Shown here: piece after piece, positions 23,289 to 31,672 of the stretch
How positions within the stretch are numbered: the first letter of the stretch is position 1
How the letters are laid out: each line of letters opens with the position of its first letter
Origin: an uncultured Collinsella sp.
Lineage (GTDB): Bacteria > Actinomycetota > Coriobacteriia > Coriobacteriales > Coriobacteriaceae
Assembly (NCBI GenBank): GCA_902470065.1
Contig: CABRFA010000012.1
Location: forward strand, 1-33,900
DNA: 33,900 nt
Direction: 5' to 3'
The notes under the pieces: model-generated
Database searches by the model: none
The model's input: the letters and a program-made list of their open reading frames with translations, nothing else
What the model was told of the DNA's origin: nothing
Position numbers and translations under genes: made by a program

Positions 23289-23960
23289 ATGAACGAAACA
23301 GTTCCCGCGGCGCCGTCGAGCGCGGAGTCGATGGCAAAGCAGGGTTGCGAAAAGCTCGGCTTGGAAGCGTTTGATGCGCTGGTCCGTCGTGCCCGTACGT
23401 GCCGCCGTTTTGACGAGTCCATGCGCGTGCCGCGCGAGTTTTTGCTCGAGCTGGCGGAACTGGCGCACCTGGCTCCCTGCGGCGCCAATGCTCAGCGTCT
23501 GCGTTTTCATGTGGTAAGCGGTGCAGAGGACTGCGCTCGCGTGTTTGACGAGCTTGCATGGGCCGGCGCGCTTAAGGACTGGCCGGGTCCTGCCGAGGGT
23601 GAGCGCCCGACCGGCTACATCGCGATTCTTGCCGAGCGCGCCGTTCCGGGCAAGCCCGCCGCTCCCATTACCGAGGTCGACACGGGCATTGCCGCGCAGA
23701 CGATGATGCTCGCCGCCCGCAGCGCCACGCCCGAGGTGGCAGCCTGCATGTTCAAGGCCTTTACGCCCCACGCGATCGATGCCATGGGGCTCGATAACGA
23801 CAAGTATGAGCTCAAGCTGATCATGGCGCTTGGCGTTCCGGCCGAGACGCAGGTGATCGATGCGATCGATTCCAACCCCGACGGCTCCATCAATTATTGG
23901 CGCGACGAGGCGCGGGTGCACCACGTACCCAAGCGTCCGCTTGCCGACGTGCTGCTGTAG
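23289..23960 (+). CDS. Nitroreductase family protein
   Basis: A 223-residue FMN-dependent oxidoreductase of the nitroreductase family, which reduces quinones, nitro groups or flavins with NAD(P)H. RARTCRRFDESMRV (about 34-47) is the FMN-phosphate-binding 'R-S/T-x-R-x-[FY]' segment, and LAHLAPCGANAQRLRFHVV is the second FMN loop. DTGIAAQTMMLAA is the central helix at the dimer interface. Cys near 64 in APCGAN replaces the more common S. The C-terminus is HHVPKRPLADVLL. ATG 23289 is used; a TTG at 23277 is in frame. The iron box upstream suggests induction when iron is low. Confidence 0.86.
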   Translation: MNETVPAAPSSAESMAKQGCEKLGLEAFDALVRRARTCRRFDESMRVPREFLLELAELAHLAPCGANAQRLRFHVVSGAEDCARVFDELAWAGALKDWPGPAEGERPTGYIAILAERAVPGKPAAPITEVDTGIAAQTMMLAARSATPEVAACMFKAFTPHAIDAMGLDNDKYELKLIMALGVPAETQVIDAIDSNPDGSINYWRDEARVHHVPKRPLADVLL

Positions 23961-23992
23961 TTGAGCGTCACCGCGGTGTGATCCGGCGGTAA

Positions 23993-24027
23993 ACCACCAC
24001 AAAGGTGCCTGTCCCCTTTGTGGTGGT
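23993..24027 (-). repeat. 35-bp palindromic repeat, copy 2
   Basis: ACCACCACAAAGG (23993-24005) pairs perfectly with CCTTTGTGGTGGT (24015-24027) across TGCCTGTCC. It is the inverted counterpart of 11144-11178 (33 of 35 bases). It sits between two same-strand genes, 32 bases past the nitroreductase stop and just before the ribosome site of the next. Confidence 0.88.
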
Positions 24028-24042
24028 ACGAGGGGAGGGTGT

Positions 24043-24585
24043 GTGGCAGATTTGTATTTGGTGCGGCATGGGCAGACTGAGCTCAATGTGCAGAACATTT
24101 TGCAGGGCGGGCACGATTCGCCGCTTACGGCGCGCGGGCGCGAGCAGGCGCTGATGGCGCGTGCGGCGTTTGCGGCGCGCGGCGTGGCCTTTGACCGTGT
24201 GTATTCCTCCCCGTTGGGCCGGGCGCGGCGTACGGCTGAGCTAATTGCTGGTGAGGGCCGCTCGATAGAGCTGGTCGATGACCTGCGCGAGTGGTATTTG
24301 GGCTCGCTGGAGGGTACATCAAATCGCGAGATGCCGCCGCAGCCCTGGGGTGATTATCCGGTGGCCTTTGGTGGCGAGTCTGAAGGCGAGCTCCAGTCGC
24401 GCATGGTCGCGGCGCTGTCCCACATCATGGCCAGGCCGCAGCACGACTGTGTGCTGGCAGTCTCCCACGGCTCTTCCTGCCAGGAGTTTCTTGAGTATGT
24501 GACTGGCAGGGGAGAGCTACCCGACAACGGTGCCGTGCTTCATTTTGGCTATTACGACGGTGCGTTTTCGCTCCTTGATTGGTAA
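24043..24585 (+). CDS. Histidine phosphatase family protein (PhoE/dPGM-like) 1
   Basis: A 180-residue cytoplasmic histidine phosphatase. LVRHGQTELN holds the RHG motif with the catalytic His at 9; the second core Arg is in SSPLGRARRTAE, the acidic residue in LREWYLGSLEG, and the second catalytic His in AVSHGSS. The GTG at 24043 is chosen on the GAGGGGAGGG ribosome site. It is followed after 17 bases by a paralogue, a probable operon. Substrate options include phosphosugars, phosphoglycerate or phosphoserine. Confidence 0.88.
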   Translation: MADLYLVRHGQTELNVQNILQGGHDSPLTARGREQALMARAAFAARGVAFDRVYSSPLGRARRTAELIAGEGRSIELVDDLREWYLGSLEGTSNREMPPQPWGDYPVAFGGESEGELQSRMVAALSHIMARPQHDCVLAVSHGSSCQEFLEYVTGRGELPDNGAVLHFGYYDGAFSLLDW

Positions 24586-24602
24586 CGAACGAAAGGACCC
24601 CT

Positions 24603-25238
24603 ATGAATAAAGACCTGTATCTGGTTCGTCATGGGCAGACAATATTCAACCTTAAGCGCATTATTCAGGGTTGGAGTGACTCGCCGCTCACGCAGCTGGG
24701 ATGCGACCAGGCGGCGCGTGCCGGCATGTTCTTGCGTGCGCGCGGCATTGAACCCGATCATGCCTACACCTCCACACTTCATCGCACCGAGCAGACTATC
24801 GCCAACCTGTGGCCGGGCTTGGCGTACGAGCGCCTGGACGGTCTGCGTGAGTGGTTCTTTGGCGACTTTGAGGCCGAGCGCGTGATGCTTATGCCCGAGC
24901 GCCCGTGGCGAGATTTCTATCGTCAGTTTGGCGGCGAGGGCCAGATGCAGGTGCGCGAGCGCATGGCGGCGACGATAACCGATCTTATGCGACGTCCGGA
25001 CCACGAGTGCGTGCTCGCGGTGAGCCACGGTTCGGCTATCAAGGAGTTTTTGGACCACGTGCGGGGCGCGGCGGCCGACGAGCGCGAACGCGTGCCGGGC
25101 AACTGCTCAGTGCTGCATTTTGCGTTTGACGATGCGGCCGATACGTTTGAACTGGTCGAAGTCTTTACGCAGGAAGACTACGCGCGCGAGCTGGGGCTTG
25201 AACCGCTCGTGGCTACTGCGGGTCCGCAGCGCGGATAA
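24603..25238 (+). CDS. Histidine phosphatase family protein 2
   Basis: A 211-residue paralogue of the preceding gene: LVRHGQTIFN (catalytic His 10), STLHRTEQT, LREWFFGDFE and VLAVSHGSA. It diverges in the region between, and the C-terminus is about 30 residues longer. ATG 24603 follows GAAAGG. It ends convergently with the DUF1015-like gene across a terminator. The tandem pair suggests duplication followed by change of substrate. Confidence 0.88.
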   Translation: MNKDLYLVRHGQTIFNLKRIIQGWSDSPLTQLGCDQAARAGMFLRARGIEPDHAYTSTLHRTEQTIANLWPGLAYERLDGLREWFFGDFEAERVMLMPERPWRDFYRQFGGEGQMQVRERMAATITDLMRRPDHECVLAVSHGSAIKEFLDHVRGAAADERERVPGNCSVLHFAFDDAADTFELVEVFTQEDYARELGLEPLVATAGPQRG

Positions 25239-25285
25239 CGCGAGCGCGGCGGCACGGGTCGTCGGCATAACTTCTCGACGCAAAA

Positions 25286-25322
25286 GGGGCGGAGATGCAT
25301 GTACCTGCTGCATCTCCGCCCC
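25286..25322. terminator. Bidirectional terminator between convergent genes
   Basis: GGGGCGGAGATGCA and TGCATCTCCGCCCC form a perfect 14-bp stem with a 9-base loop. TGTTTGTT follows on the plus strand, and CTTTTGCG on the minus strand. It serves both converging transcripts. Confidence 0.85.
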
Positions 25323-25367
25323 CTGTTTGTTGGGCTGCCGATTTTTGTGCTGGACGGTCTGGTCTTG

Positions 25368-26048
25368 CTAGAACCGCGCGACCTGGTGCGTGAGCAGGCC
25401 CGTCGGAACCTGCACCGCGCCGCCGCTGACCTGCGCGGCGGGGAAGAGCGCAGCTACGGCAAAGTTGAACGGCTCTTTGCCCGTGTAGGTGCCGGCGGCA
25501 CGTGCATCGTCGGCCAGGAGCTGTGATGCCTCGACTAGTGCGACAGCGTAGGCAGGGTCGTCGGCCAGTGCCGGCTCCGGCGCCTGGTCGAGCATGGCGC
25601 GGATGGCCCCGACGGCGTCCTCGCGCTTGACCTCCCACACGCGGTGCGTAATGCCGGCGGGGTCGGTGACGGCATAGAGTGAAGCGCCCTCTTTTGCGGC
25701 GCCGAGGATGATATCCATGACGGGAGAGGCTTCGTAGACAAGCGTTACGGGACGGGGCTGTACCTTGAGGTCGGCGATTGCGCGCGCAGCGGCGGTCGTA
25801 TCGGCGGCAACCGCGTCGCCGCCCGCCAGCGCACCAACCGGGCAGATCGCCACGACACCCGTCACACGTCCCGGCTCGCCCGAGCATTCGTACACGTAAT
25901 ACGCCGCACCCGGGTCCTTGAGCATCAGGCCATCGGCAATGGCTCCGCGCAGAGCATCGTTGCCGCTCAGGATGCTGCCCATTGCGGGCAGCGCCTCGAG
26001 CACGCGGTCCTGAGCCGGGCGGATGCAGGGAAACGGAAGTGCTTTCAT
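25368..26048 (-). CDS. Divergent short DUF1015-like protein
   Basis: A 226-residue protein. MKALPFPCIRPAQDRV resembles the 'PF-x-A-x-RP' start of DUF1015, YYVYECSGEPGRVTGVVAI matches its 'YVY...R-x-G-V' segment, and GITHRVWEV its 'H-x-L-W-x-V' segment. DUF1015 proteins usually exceed 400 residues and carry DGHHRY; here the aligned place reads ADDPAYAVAL, so both His are lost and the C-terminal half is missing. DUF1015 genes commonly sit beside serA and serC, as here. ATG 26048 follows AAGGAC. It lies 39 bases after the M20 deacylase stop, on the same strand. The family call is a reasoned guess. Confidence 0.55.
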   Translation of the reverse strand: MKALPFPCIRPAQDRVLEALPAMGSILSGNDALRGAIADGLMLKDPGAAYYVYECSGEPGRVTGVVAICPVGALAGGDAVAADTTAAARAIADLKVQPRPVTLVYEASPVMDIILGAAKEGASLYAVTDPAGITHRVWEVKREDAVGAIRAMLDQAPEPALADDPAYAVALVEASQLLADDARAAGTYTGKEPFNFAVAALFPAAQVSGGAVQVPTGLLTHQVARF

Positions 26049-26087
26049 GGGCGGTCCTTACGCGCGAGTCGGTTTATTCGCGGCTTA

Positions 26088-27308
26088 TTATGCCCCAACT
26101 TGGCTATCCGCGCCCCAGAGTATGTTGTCGGCGAGCGCGATCAGCACGCTCTGGCAGCGAACGATATCGGCGTGGGGCACATATTCGTTGGGCTTGTGCG
26201 CGAGCGCGAGCGACCCGGGACCGTAGCTCATGCAATTGCGGTTACCTGTCTTGCCGGCAATGACGGCGGTGTCGGTGTAGCCGGTAAAGAAGCCGACGGT
26301 CGTGTCCGCGTCCGTCACGTTATCGGCGGCACGCTTGAGCGCTGCAAGAAGGGGAGAGTTCGGGTCGCGCTCGATGGCGGGGCGGTCGCCCGTCACGGTG
26401 TAGCTGCCATGGCAACCGGGAACGGCGGCTTCGGCGACGGCGATGGCCTGCTCTACCATGCGCGTCGCGGCTGCCGTATCGGTCGGCGGGGTCAGGCGCA
26501 TGTCGACCCAGACTTTGGCGCGGTCGGGTACGACGTAGGGGCGATATCCGCCCTCGATTTGGCCAAACGTGATGGTCGAAGGCCCCAGCTCATCGTGCGC
26601 GGGCAGCGCCGCAAACGCGCGACGGAGCGAACACACGACCTCGGCCATGGCGGCGACGGCATCCGCGCCCTTCCAGGGTTGGCTCGCATGTGCCGTCACG
26701 CCAGCCATTTCAATCTCGAACCACGTACGCCCCTTGTGCGCCACCTGGATCTGTCCGTCGGTGGGCTCGGTGTCCAGCACCCATTCATGCGAGCCGACCC
26801 AGCCAGCATCGATCGCGGTCTCTGAGCCGCGCATAAAGTCTTCCTCGTCGACCGAGCAGATGAGTGAAAAGCCGCGGTGGGGCAGCTCGCCTTCTGCCGC
26901 CACGCGCTCGAGCGTATGGACCAGTGCGGCAATGGCGCAGGCCAGGCCACCCTTCATATCGCAGGCACCACGGCCGTAGAGTTTATCGTTGCGCACGATC
27001 GCTCCGAGCGGCGGAATGTCCGCGTCCCAGCCATCGCCCAAGGTGACGGTATCCAAATGGCAGATGTAGACGAGCCGTGGCTCGTCGCTTTGGCCCGGCA
27101 CGGTGACCATTAGATTGCGGCGTCCGGGGAGTACTTCGTGCTCTGCAATCTGCACGGCATCGAGTACCGGATAGCTCAGCTGCGCCAACCGTTCCTCAAC
27201 CAACGCTTTGATATAGCGCTCAATCTCGTCCTCATACGCACCCGGGTCTGAACTGTCGATCCGCACGAGCCCTTGCGTAAGCCGCCAAGCAAAATCTGTA
27301 TCAACCAT
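26088..27308 (-). CDS. M20 family deacylase, ArgE/DapE-like
   Basis: A 406-residue zinc amidohydrolase of the ArgE/DapE/ACY1 group, releasing a free amino group from N-acyl amino acids. Motifs: YICHLDTV (H84, D86), YGRGACDMKGG (D117), CSVDEED (E155, E156), LDTEPTD (metal Glu 181), AGVTAHASQP (H207 of the dimer domain), and a C-terminal H in EYVPHAD. ATG 27308 follows GAGGTG. A CATACA-GAT-TGTATG dyad lies upstream. Whether it is succinyl-diaminopimelate desuccinylase, acetylornithine deacetylase or a peptidase cannot be decided; no other lysine or arginine genes are near. Confidence 0.85.
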   Translation of the reverse strand: MVDTDFAWRLTQGLVRIDSSDPGAYEDEIERYIKALVEERLAQLSYPVLDAVQIAEHEVLPGRRNLMVTVPGQSDEPRLVYICHLDTVTLGDGWDADIPPLGAIVRNDKLYGRGACDMKGGLACAIAALVHTLERVAAEGELPHRGFSLICSVDEEDFMRGSETAIDAGWVGSHEWVLDTEPTDGQIQVAHKGRTWFEIEMAGVTAHASQPWKGADAVAAMAEVVCSLRRAFAALPAHDELGPSTITFGQIEGGYRPYVVPDRAKVWVDMRLTPPTDTAAATRMVEQAIAVAEAAVPGCHGSYTVTGDRPAIERDPNSPLLAALKRAADNVTDADTTVGFFTGYTDTAVIAGKTGNRNCMSYGPGSLALAHKPNEYVPHADIVRCQSVLIALADNILWGADSQVGA

Positions 27309-27334
27309 AGGCACCTCACAGATAGTTAGGTCAA

Positions 27335-27349
27335 CATACAGATTGTATG
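27335..27349. promoter_or_regulatory. Operator-like dyad upstream of the M20 deacylase
   Basis: CATACA-GAT-TGTATG is a perfect 6-3-6 dyad, 27 bases before the start codon. GntR-family proteins use similar TGTAT/ATACA half-sites. The adjacent promoter hexamers are weak. Confidence 0.4.
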
Positions 27350-27392
27350 CCAAGAAGCGGCTCAGTGCATTTAATGGAGCGCTCACAAAAAT

Positions 27393-27422
27393 GGGGGCGC
27401 CTCTCGTGCGAAAGGCGCCCCC
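27393..27422 (-). terminator. Terminator of the serC-serA unit
   Basis: GGGGGCGCCT and AGGCGCCCCC pair perfectly around a 10-base loop. The minus strand continues ATTTTTG. It lies 64 bases past the serA stop. Confidence 0.85.
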
Positions 27423-27485
27423 GCGGGCATTCAATGTCAGCGACGGGCAGGCCACATGGGGAACTACCCGTCAGGTCAGTCGGCG

Positions 27486-28649
27486 CTACTTGATCACGCG
27501 CACGCGATACATCGACGGAATCTGCTTGAGCGCCTCGATGGTGCTGCTGTCCAGGTGCTCGTCGGTGTCGAACATGGTGTAGGCGTTCTCGCCAGCGGAC
27601 TCGTTGGTCATACGCTGCACGTTGGCGTTGTCCTTGGCCAGGATGGCCGTGATCTGGCCGATCATGTTGGGCACGTTGGCGTGCAGGCAGGCGATGCGGC
27701 TTGCGGCGCGCGCCTTGCCCATGCTGCAGGCGGGGTAGTTGACGCTATGTGCGATGTTGCCGTTCTCCAGGTAATCCTTGAGCTCGCTGATGGCCATGTC
27801 GGCGCAGTTGGCCTCGGCCTCGCCAGTGCCGGCGCCCGAGTGCGTGGTGATAAACGTGTTGGGCATCTTGACGGTCTTGGGCGTGGCAAAGTCGCAGCTA
27901 AACCAGCTCAGTTTGCCCTCGCGCAGGGCGGCGTCGACGGCGTCCTCGTCAATGATGGTCTCGCGTGCGTAGTTGATGAGCACAGCGTCGGGTGCCAGCA
28001 GGTTAATCTGCTCGGTGCTGATCATGCCGATGGTGTCGGCCTTGCTGGGCACGTGCACGGTGAGGTAGTCGCAGCCGCGGCAGAGGTCCTCGAGCGTGCC
28101 CACGCGCTGCACCTCGCGGCTCAGCACCCACGCGTGCTCGACGGAAATGAACGGGTCGTAGCCGTAGACGTCCATGCCCAGGTCGACGCAGGCGTTGGCG
28201 ACCTTGGAGCCTACGTTGCCCAGGCCGATGACGCCGATGCGCTTGCCCTTGAGCTCGCGGCCCACAAAGGCCTTCTTGGCCTTCTCGGCATCGACCTGAA
28301 TCTCGGGGTCGTCGGCGTTGTCACGCACCCAGTTCATCGATTGCACCACGCCGCGGCTCGAGAGCACCAGCATGCCTAGGACGAGCTCCTTGACGGCGTT
28401 GCTGTTGGCGCCGGGGGAGTTAAAGACGACGACGCCCTTCTTGGCGTACTCCTCGACGGGGATGTTGTTGACGCCGGCGCCGCAGCGGGCGATGGCGCGG
28501 ATGCCCTCGGGCAGCTCGTAGCCGTGCAGGTCGGTCGAGCGCATCAGGATGGCGTCGGCCTCTTCGGCGGTGCTCACAAATTCGTAGCCCTCGCCAAACT
28601 CGACTTTGCCGTCCTTGGTGATGTCGTCGATGGTCTTAATCTTACGCAT
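27486..28649 (-). CDS. serA: D-3-phosphoglycerate dehydrogenase (short ACT-type)
   Basis: A 387-residue NAD-dependent enzyme that makes 3-phosphohydroxypyruvate, the first step of serine biosynthesis. The nucleotide fold has GLGNVG (142-147), the substrate Arg is in NYARET (R229), and the catalytic His in TTHSGAGTGEAE (H270). The Glu of the usual R-E-H triad is not evident: the segment reads CDFATPKT where most members have D-x-F-x-x-E-P, a pattern I also associate with clostridial short PGDHs. The last 70 or so residues (ACLHANVPNMIGQITAIL...) are an ACT-like regulatory domain. ATG 28649 follows AAGGAG. It is 70 bases downstream of serC on the same strand. Confidence 0.92.
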   Translation of the reverse strand: MRKIKTIDDITKDGKVEFGEGYEFVSTAEEADAILMRSTDLHGYELPEGIRAIARCGAGVNNIPVEEYAKKGVVVFNSPGANSNAVKELVLGMLVLSSRGVVQSMNWVRDNADDPEIQVDAEKAKKAFVGRELKGKRIGVIGLGNVGSKVANACVDLGMDVYGYDPFISVEHAWVLSREVQRVGTLEDLCRGCDYLTVHVPSKADTIGMISTEQINLLAPDAVLINYARETIIDEDAVDAALREGKLSWFSCDFATPKTVKMPNTFITTHSGAGTGEAEANCADMAISELKDYLENGNIAHSVNYPACSMGKARAASRIACLHANVPNMIGQITAILAKDNANVQRMTNESAGENAYTMFDTDEHLDSSTIEALKQIPSMYRVRVIK

Positions 28650-28719
28650 GGAAAAACTCCTTAGCAGGTTTGGCTTAAACAGGTGGTTTGAAGTGGCTGG
28701 TCGGCCCGCGCGTTGCGGG

Positions 28720-29844
28720 CTAGTTAGATCGCGGACTCAAACTATGCTGCGCTTCGAAGTCCTTCATGTACGAGGCCAGTGCCCGCACATCTTCCATGGT
28801 TACGGCGTTGTAGACGCTGGCGCGCATACCGCCCACCAGGCGATGGCCCTTGACGTTTTGAATCTGGTGCTCGGCCGCGCCTGCGACAAAGGCCGCGTCG
28901 AGTTCGGCTTCGTCGGTGCGGAAGGTGACGTTGGCGATGGAGCGACTGTCGGCCTGCGCGGTGCCATGGAACAGCTCGCTGTGCTCGAGCAGGTTGTAGA
29001 GTAGGTTAGCCTTGGTCCAGTTGCGCTCGGCCATGGCGGCAAGTCCGCCGGTCTGCTCAACCCAACGGAACACCTTGCCGCACACGTAGATGCCAAAGGT
29101 GTTGGGCGTGTTGAGCATGGAACCCTTGGCGGCCTGGGTCTTAAGGTCCATGTACTGCGGCGTCTGCGCAAAGGCGGGGCCATCTGTGATGAGGTCGTCG
29201 CGCACGATGACCACGGTCACGCCCGCGGCGCCGGCGTTTTTCTGCGCGCCGGCGTAGATGAGTCCGTAGCGTTCGACGTCGAGCGGCTGCGACAAAAAGC
29301 AGCTCGAGACATCGGCGACCAGCGGTACGTCGCCACAGTTGGGCAGCTCGTGGTACATGGTGCCAAAGATGGTGTTGTTCTGGCAGATGTAGACGTAGTC
29401 GAGCCCGTCGCCTGCGGCCTCGGCGGCAATGCGCGCGTTGATGTCGGCCATGTTGGGAATGCGGTCGAAATTGGTGTCCTCGGAGCTCGCGAGCAGCACG
29501 GCCTCGCCGTACTTGGCGGCCTCCTTGTATGCCTTGTTGGCAAAGTTGCCGGTCACGATGTAGCCGGCGCGGCCGCGGCGCATGAGGTTCATGGGGATGC
29601 CCGCAAACTGCAGCGTGGCGCCGCCCTGCAAAAACAGGACACGGTAGTTGTTGGGGATGCTCAGCAGGCGACGCAGGGTTGCCTCGGCGTCGTCGATGAT
29701 CTGCTGGTACATGCTAGATCGATGGCTCATCTCGAGCACGGACATGCCGCAACCGCGGTAGTCCATCATCTCGTCGGCGATCTCGGCGAGCACGCTTGTA
29801 GGCAGTGCGGCCGGGCCAGCTGAGAAGTTGTGCACACGTGCCAT
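28720..29844 (-). CDS. serC: Phosphoserine aminotransferase
   Basis: A 374-residue PLP enzyme of class V aminotransferases, converting phosphohydroxypyruvate and glutamate to phosphoserine. The start NFSAGPAALP is diagnostic for SerC. SHRSSMY (40-46) contacts the phosphate, FLQGGATLQF binds the cofactor, D178 (VADVSS) supports the pyridine ring and K202 in AGAQKNAG forms the Schiff base. ATG 29844 follows GAGGGG; the longer frame to 29892 has none. It precedes serA in one unit. The third enzyme, phosphoserine phosphatase SerB, is not obvious in the window. Confidence 0.94.
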   Translation of the reverse strand: MARVHNFSAGPAALPTSVLAEIADEMMDYRGCGMSVLEMSHRSSMYQQIIDDAEATLRRLLSIPNNYRVLFLQGGATLQFAGIPMNLMRRGRAGYIVTGNFANKAYKEAAKYGEAVLLASSEDTNFDRIPNMADINARIAAEAAGDGLDYVYICQNNTIFGTMYHELPNCGDVPLVADVSSCFLSQPLDVERYGLIYAGAQKNAGAAGVTVVIVRDDLITDGPAFAQTPQYMDLKTQAAKGSMLNTPNTFGIYVCGKVFRWVEQTGGLAAMAERNWTKANLLYNLLEHSELFHGTAQADSRSIANVTFRTDEAELDAAFVAGAAEHQIQNVKGHRLVGGMRASVYNAVTMEDVRALASYMKDFEAQHSLSPRSN

Positions 29845-29978
29845 CTTCTGGTTCCCCTCGTAGTCGTTTGAACGTTCGGGATACTTTAGCACAGTGGAGC
29901 GGTAGGCGCGACCGCATCACGGTAAAACTCGACTACGCCGCTATGATTTTCAGGATGGTTACATGGGGGAGGGGCGCT

Positions 29979-30071
29979 TTACTCCTCAGGCAAATCCAAA
30001 TCAGCGAGCGAAGACATAAGGTTCTCTAGGCGCTTGATCTCTTCGTCGCAAATTAGCCACCTCCTGGTCAC
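29979..30071 (-). CDS. Possible 30-codon ORF coupled to the antiporter gene
   Basis: A GTG at 30069-30071 shares one base with the antiporter TAG and opens a 30-codon frame ending at TAA 29979. It reads (M)TRRWLICDEEIKRLENLM then SSLADLDLPEE, an amphipathic acidic helix that looks coding. A strong AGGAGGTGG lies inside the frame, just upstream of an ATT codon, so translation might start there instead. It could also be a decayed gene end. No family is recognised. Confidence 0.35.
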   Translation of the reverse strand: MTRRWLICDEEIKRLENLMSSLADLDLPEE

Positions 30072-31672
30072 TACGACGCCAGCGTGGCGATGACGGCTTC
30101 GTCGCCGGCGTATATGAGGGTGTTGCCGTCGGGGATGATCGTTTGGCCTTCGCGCTTGAGCATCACCACAATAAACGGATGCTTGCCTTGCGGCACATCG
30201 CGCAGGCGCTGGCCGGCCAGGCGACCGTAGGGCGTCACGGTGACCTCGCGCAGCGTAACCTCGGCACGCTCTTCGAACGTTGGGGCGGCCATCACCAGCA
30301 GATCGCCTTCCTGGATCACGGTATCGCCGTTGGGCAGTACCGGGTGCGCCCCGTCACGCAGCACCAAGACCACCAGCATGTCCGTTGCGCTGCCAATGTC
30401 GGCGAGCGAGCGTCCGGCAAACGGATGTCCAGCGCCCACCTTGAGCTTTACAAACGACATGCCGTCCTCGTCGCGGTAGTCGTTAAAGGTGCGGCGCACG
30501 TCGCCGGTCGTATCGATCATATCGAGCTTCTTCGCCACTACTGGCAGCAGCGAGCCCTGCACCACAATGCTCGACACGGCAATCACAAATACCAGGTCAA
30601 ACAGGTCGTGTCCGCCGGGAACGCCGGCCACCACGGCAAGGAGACTAAAGACGACCGAGGCTGCTCCGCGCAGGCCCGCCCAGCTTACGAGCGCGACCTG
30701 GCGGGGGTTCGTCTTAAAGGGCGCCAGGAGCACGCCGACGGCGATGGGACGGCTCACGAAGAGCATAAACGCCATGAGCGCCAGGCCCGGCAGCAGCATT
30801 TGCGGCAGGCGGGCGGGCGTCACGAGCAGGCCGAGCAAGAAGAAGATTGTCATCTCGGCCATCTCGGTGAGGGTGTCAAAGAAGTGCGCCATCTCGACCT
30901 TGCCGGTGATGTCGCTGGCGCCCAGTACAATGCCTGCCAGGTACACGGCCAAAAAGCCGTTGCCGCCCAGGTGGCTCGGCAGCGCGTAGGCGACGATGGC
31001 CACGGCGAACAAGAAGATGGTCTGCGCGTCCTTGGCCGTTGCGTGCGCGCGTTCAATCAGGCGGCCCGCCGCCCAGCCGATGGCAAGGCCCAGGCCCACG
31101 CCCAGGATAATCTGCTTGGCCAGCAGTGCGGGAATGTTGATGTCGCCGCCGGCCGCGAGTGTAGCGAGCACAGCGGTGAGCATGTAGGCGACGGGGTCGT
31201 TGGAGCCCGATTCGACCTCGAGCAGCGAGTCGGTGCCACCTCTCAGCGACAGGCTGTGCTCACGCAGTACGCTAAAGACGCTCGCCGCGTCGGTGGATGC
31301 CACGACCGATCCCAGCAGCAGGCTGCCGATCCAGTCGATCCCCAGCGCGAAGTGGGCGAACACGCCGGTGATGCCGGCAGTGATGACGACGCCGAGCGTG
31401 CTCAGCAGCACCGCCGGCGCAGCGACGGGCTTGGCGCGGTCGATATTGGTGTTAAAGCCGCCGTAGAACATGATGAACAGCAGCGCCGTGCTGCAGACGG
31501 TTTCGGTGAGTGCGTAGTCGCTAAAGTCGATATGCGTCGGGCCGTTGACGCCCAACAGCATGCCGAGCGCGATAAAGATGAGCAGGGTGGGGAAGGGGAG
31601 TTTTTTGCCGACGGGTTTGATGGTCAGGCACAAAATGATGACGAGGCCGATAAAGAGAAGGATCTGGTTCAT
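30071..31672 (-). CDS. Potassium/proton antiporter, CPA1 (NhaP2/CvrA-like)
   Basis: A 533-residue cation/proton antiporter. About twelve membrane segments fill residues 1-395. The ion site includes SVVASTDAASVFSVL and VESGSNDPVAYML, typical of K+/H+ members of CPA1, and SWAGLRGAASVVFSLL holds the conserved Arg helix. The C-terminal cytoplasmic part has two RCK_C (TrkA-C) modules: FVKLKVGAGHPFAGRSLADI and VTPYGRLAGQRLRDVPQG. These gate by ligand in related proteins. ATG 31672 is kept although the AGGAG upstream is rather far (about 12 bases). A role in K+ or pH balance is inferred from the family. Confidence 0.88.
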   Translation of the reverse strand: MNQILLFIGLVIILCLTIKPVGKKLPFPTLLIFIALGMLLGVNGPTHIDFSDYALTETVCSTALLFIMFYGGFNTNIDRAKPVAAPAVLLSTLGVVITAGITGVFAHFALGIDWIGSLLLGSVVASTDAASVFSVLREHSLSLRGGTDSLLEVESGSNDPVAYMLTAVLATLAAGGDINIPALLAKQIILGVGLGLAIGWAAGRLIERAHATAKDAQTIFLFAVAIVAYALPSHLGGNGFLAVYLAGIVLGASDITGKVEMAHFFDTLTEMAEMTIFFLLGLLVTPARLPQMLLPGLALMAFMLFVSRPIAVGVLLAPFKTNPRQVALVSWAGLRGAASVVFSLLAVVAGVPGGHDLFDLVFVIAVSSIVVQGSLLPVVAKKLDMIDTTGDVRRTFNDYRDEDGMSFVKLKVGAGHPFAGRSLADIGSATDMLVVLVLRDGAHPVLPNGDTVIQEGDLLVMAAPTFEERAEVTLREVTVTPYGRLAGQRLRDVPQGKHPFIVVMLKREGQTIIPDGNTLIYAGDEAVIATLAS

